Of a DNA stretch of 64,000 bases, positions 62,495 to 64,000 are shown one piece after another; the first letter of the stretch is position 1, and the number at the start of each line of letters is the position of its first letter. The stretch lies in contig NZ_RFFL01000007.1 in the NCBI RefSeq assembly GCF_003696285.1, positions 124,001-188,000 of the forward strand, given 5' to 3'. This stretch comes from Stutzerimonas nitrititolerans. GTDB taxonomy: Bacteria; Pseudomonadota; Gammaproteobacteria; Pseudomonadales; Pseudomonadaceae. Position numbers and translations under genes: made by a program. The notes beneath the pieces were generated by a model. It was not told the origin of the DNA. It did no database searches and saw only the letters and a program-made list of their open reading frames with translations.

Positions 62495-63388
62495 ATGAAT
62501 CGCTGGGAAGGTCTCGACGAGTTCGTCGCCGTTGCCGAGTGTGGCAGTTTCATGCGCGCCGCCGAACAGCTGCGGGTATCGTCCTCCCACGTCAGCCGCC
62601 AGGTGGCGCGTCTCGAAGAGCGGCTGCAGGCCCGCCTGCTCTACCGCACCACGAGGCGCGTCTCGCTGACCGAGGCGGGACACACCTTTCTGGCGCGCTG
62701 CCAGCGCCTGATCGAAGAACGCGACGAAGCCTTCCATGCCATCAGCGACCTGCACACGGCACCCACCGGGCTGCTGCGCATGACCGCCGCTGTGGCTTAC
62801 GGCGAGCGCTTCATCGTGCCGCTGGTGAACGACTTCATGGCGCAGCATCCACAGTTGCGGGTGGAGATCGAGCTGTCCAACCGCACCCTGGACATGGTGC
62901 AGGAAGGCTTCGACCTCGCCATACGCCTGGGCCGTCTCGGCGAATCGCGGCTGGTGGCGACCCGCATCGCGCCACGGGCCATGTACCTGTGTGCCGCACC
63001 GGCCTATCTGGAACGCTACGGGCGCCCGCACACCCTTTCCGAACTGGCGCGACACAACTGCCTGGTGGGCACCGGCGATACCTGGATGCTGCAGGTCGAT
63101 GGCCGCGAGCAACCCTTCAAGCCCAGCGGCAACTGGCGCTGCAATAGCGGCCAGGCGGTGCTGGACGCGGCCCTGCGCGGCTTCGGCCTGTGTCAGCTCC
63201 CGGACTATTACGTGCAGGAGCCGTTGCGCCGGGGCGAACTGGTGTCGCTGCTCGAAGCCCATCAGCCGCCCAACACCGCCGTCTGGGCCGTCTACCCACA
63301 GCGCCGTTACCCGTTGCCCAAGGTACGCCTGCTGATCCAGGCGTTAAAGGAAGGCCTGGCCAATCGTCCGGAATACCGCCGGGCCTGA
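62495..63388 (+). CDS. gfnR: LysR-family regulator of formaldehyde detoxification
   Basis: A 297-residue LysR-type regulator. The HTH is DEFVAVAECGSFMRAAEQLR, then SSSHVSRQVARLEERLQARL; a substrate-binding domain follows. In P. aeruginosa the LysR gene in the same position (GfnR) activates adhC and fghA, which supports the name by synteny. The start at 62495 follows AGAAGGAAGCCGAT. Confidence 0.86.
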   Translation: MNRWEGLDEFVAVAECGSFMRAAEQLRVSSSHVSRQVARLEERLQARLLYRTTRRVSLTEAGHTFLARCQRLIEERDEAFHAISDLHTAPTGLLRMTAAVAYGERFIVPLVNDFMAQHPQLRVEIELSNRTLDMVQEGFDLAIRLGRLGESRLVATRIAPRAMYLCAAPAYLERYGRPHTLSELARHNCLVGTGDTWMLQVDGREQPFKPSGNWRCNSGQAVLDAALRGFGLCQLPDYYVQEPLRRGELVSLLEAHQPPNTAVWAVYPQRRYPLPKVRLLIQALKEGLANRPEYRRA

Positions 63389-63581
63389 TTGCTCAGCATC
63401 ATCCTGGCCGCGCGTCCGACGGCCAGACCTCGCCCGGAACCCCCCATCGGTGGTCACGTCGATATGAGGTAGCTGCCAACTTTCGCGCTTTTCCTATCCT
63501 GGCGCGCAGCACCCCCATCTGACCGAACCGGTCATTGGCACATTCGCGAGGACCAAACCACTCAACCGAACGAGGCCGTGC

Positions 63582-64000
63582 ATGAACAGACTGCTCGATA
63601 GCAAAACCCTCAACGAGTTGCTGGCCCAACGTGAGGCCCCCTGCCTTTCCCTGTACCAGCCCACCCACCGCAGCTTTCCTGAACGCCAGCAGGACCCCAT
63701 CCGTTTCAGGCACCTGGTTCGCCAACTGGAGGACTCGCTCAAGCAACAGGGTTGGGGCGATCAGACCGAGTCCCTGCTACGCCCTTTTCTGGCGTTGATG
63801 GAAGACGGTGATTTCTGGAATCACAACCTGGACGGGCTGGCGGTATTCGGCTGCCGCGGCTATTTCCAGTTCTTTCGGCTGCAGCGCAGGGTGCCGGAAC
63901 TGGCCGTCGCCAATGACCGTATGCACGTCAAACCCCTGGTACGCATCGCGCAGTCCGCGGACCGCTATCAGATCCTCTGCCTGTCACGGGACTCGGTACG
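63582..64000 (+). CDS. baeRF-family (eRF1-like) protein, 3' end outside window
   Basis: The frame is open from ATG 63582 to the window end (139 codons seen). CLSLYQPTHRSFPERQQDPI, RFRHLVRQLEDSLKQQGWG, FWNHNLDGLAVFGCRGYFQF and VKPLVRIAQSADRYQILCLS resemble the N-terminal domain of bacterial archaeo-eukaryotic release factor relatives. These proteins are thought to act in ribosome rescue or stress. The name is tentative because the C-terminal domains are missing. Confidence 0.68.
   Translation, partial: MNRLLDSKTLNELLAQREAPCLSLYQPTHRSFPERQQDPIRFRHLVRQLEDSLKQQGWGDQTESLLRPFLALMEDGDFWNHNLDGLAVFGCRGYFQFFRLQRRVPELAVANDRMHVKPLVRIAQSADRYQILCLSRDSV

Overview
The window is chromosomal DNA of a GC-rich gammaproteobacterium, almost certainly a Pseudomonas in the broad sense. 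The strongest evidence is the block ispF-truD-surE-pcm-DUF368-nlpD-rpoS followed by an RsmZ-type GGA-rich RNA with an upstream GacA box. The glpK-glpR-glpD order, the fghA-adhC-LysR (gfnR-like) group, the HBM-like and PilJ-type chemoreceptors and the dense REP palindromes with two RAYT transposases agree with this. No rRNA, tRNA, CRISPR array, integrase or complete insertion sequence was seen. A P. mendocina/oleovorans-like origin is only a guess from the repeat families.

Layout. 1-7 kb: a LysR/azoreductase pair, a BRO-N gene behind a leader that looks like a P4 CI/C4 immunity RNA, a RAYT with its REPs, ecotin, GNAT, a methyltransferase and a PD-(D/E)XK-like orphan. 7-12 kb: a catabolic unit (GntR, LigI-like amidohydrolase, MatC-type carboxylate carrier, chemoreceptor) with an operator-overlapped promoter. 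12-25 kb: membrane proteins (MAPEG, channel-like, TerC), a divergent XRE/BRO-N module, hydrolases, SotB, a second RAYT with a duplicated 5' end, and RlhA. 25-36 kb: a lipoprotein, an SDR, a DUF72 gene broken by a 265-bp MITE, a SUV3-like helicase and the glycerol regulon. 36-47 kb: PpiC, a PilJ-type chemoreceptor, several small proteins, an inositol-phosphatase-family enzyme, HPF, dGTPase, EamA, PmpR, YajD, a universal stress protein and a truncated globin. 47-49 kb: a pyrimidine-dimer glycosylase divergent from a two-gene HAM1-like/SIR2-like pair. 49-64 kb: a sodium:solute symporter, a GNAT-Nudix fusion, rsmZ, the rpoS block, ArsR/OYE and formaldehyde detoxification; the window ends inside a probable baeRF-family gene.

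The most interesting system is the HAM1-SIR2 pair (47653-49014). The SIR2-like protein keeps the NADase motifs. The ITPase-like partner keeps base-recognition motifs but has lost catalytic ones, so it looks like a nucleotide sensor. It resembles the B and C parts of the Kongming antiphage system, but no deaminase (A part) is in the window. Next come the P4/C4-type RNA switch that can hide the ribosome site of the BRO-N gene, and the MITE family that inserts at TA and seems to supply TAG stop codons to two genes.
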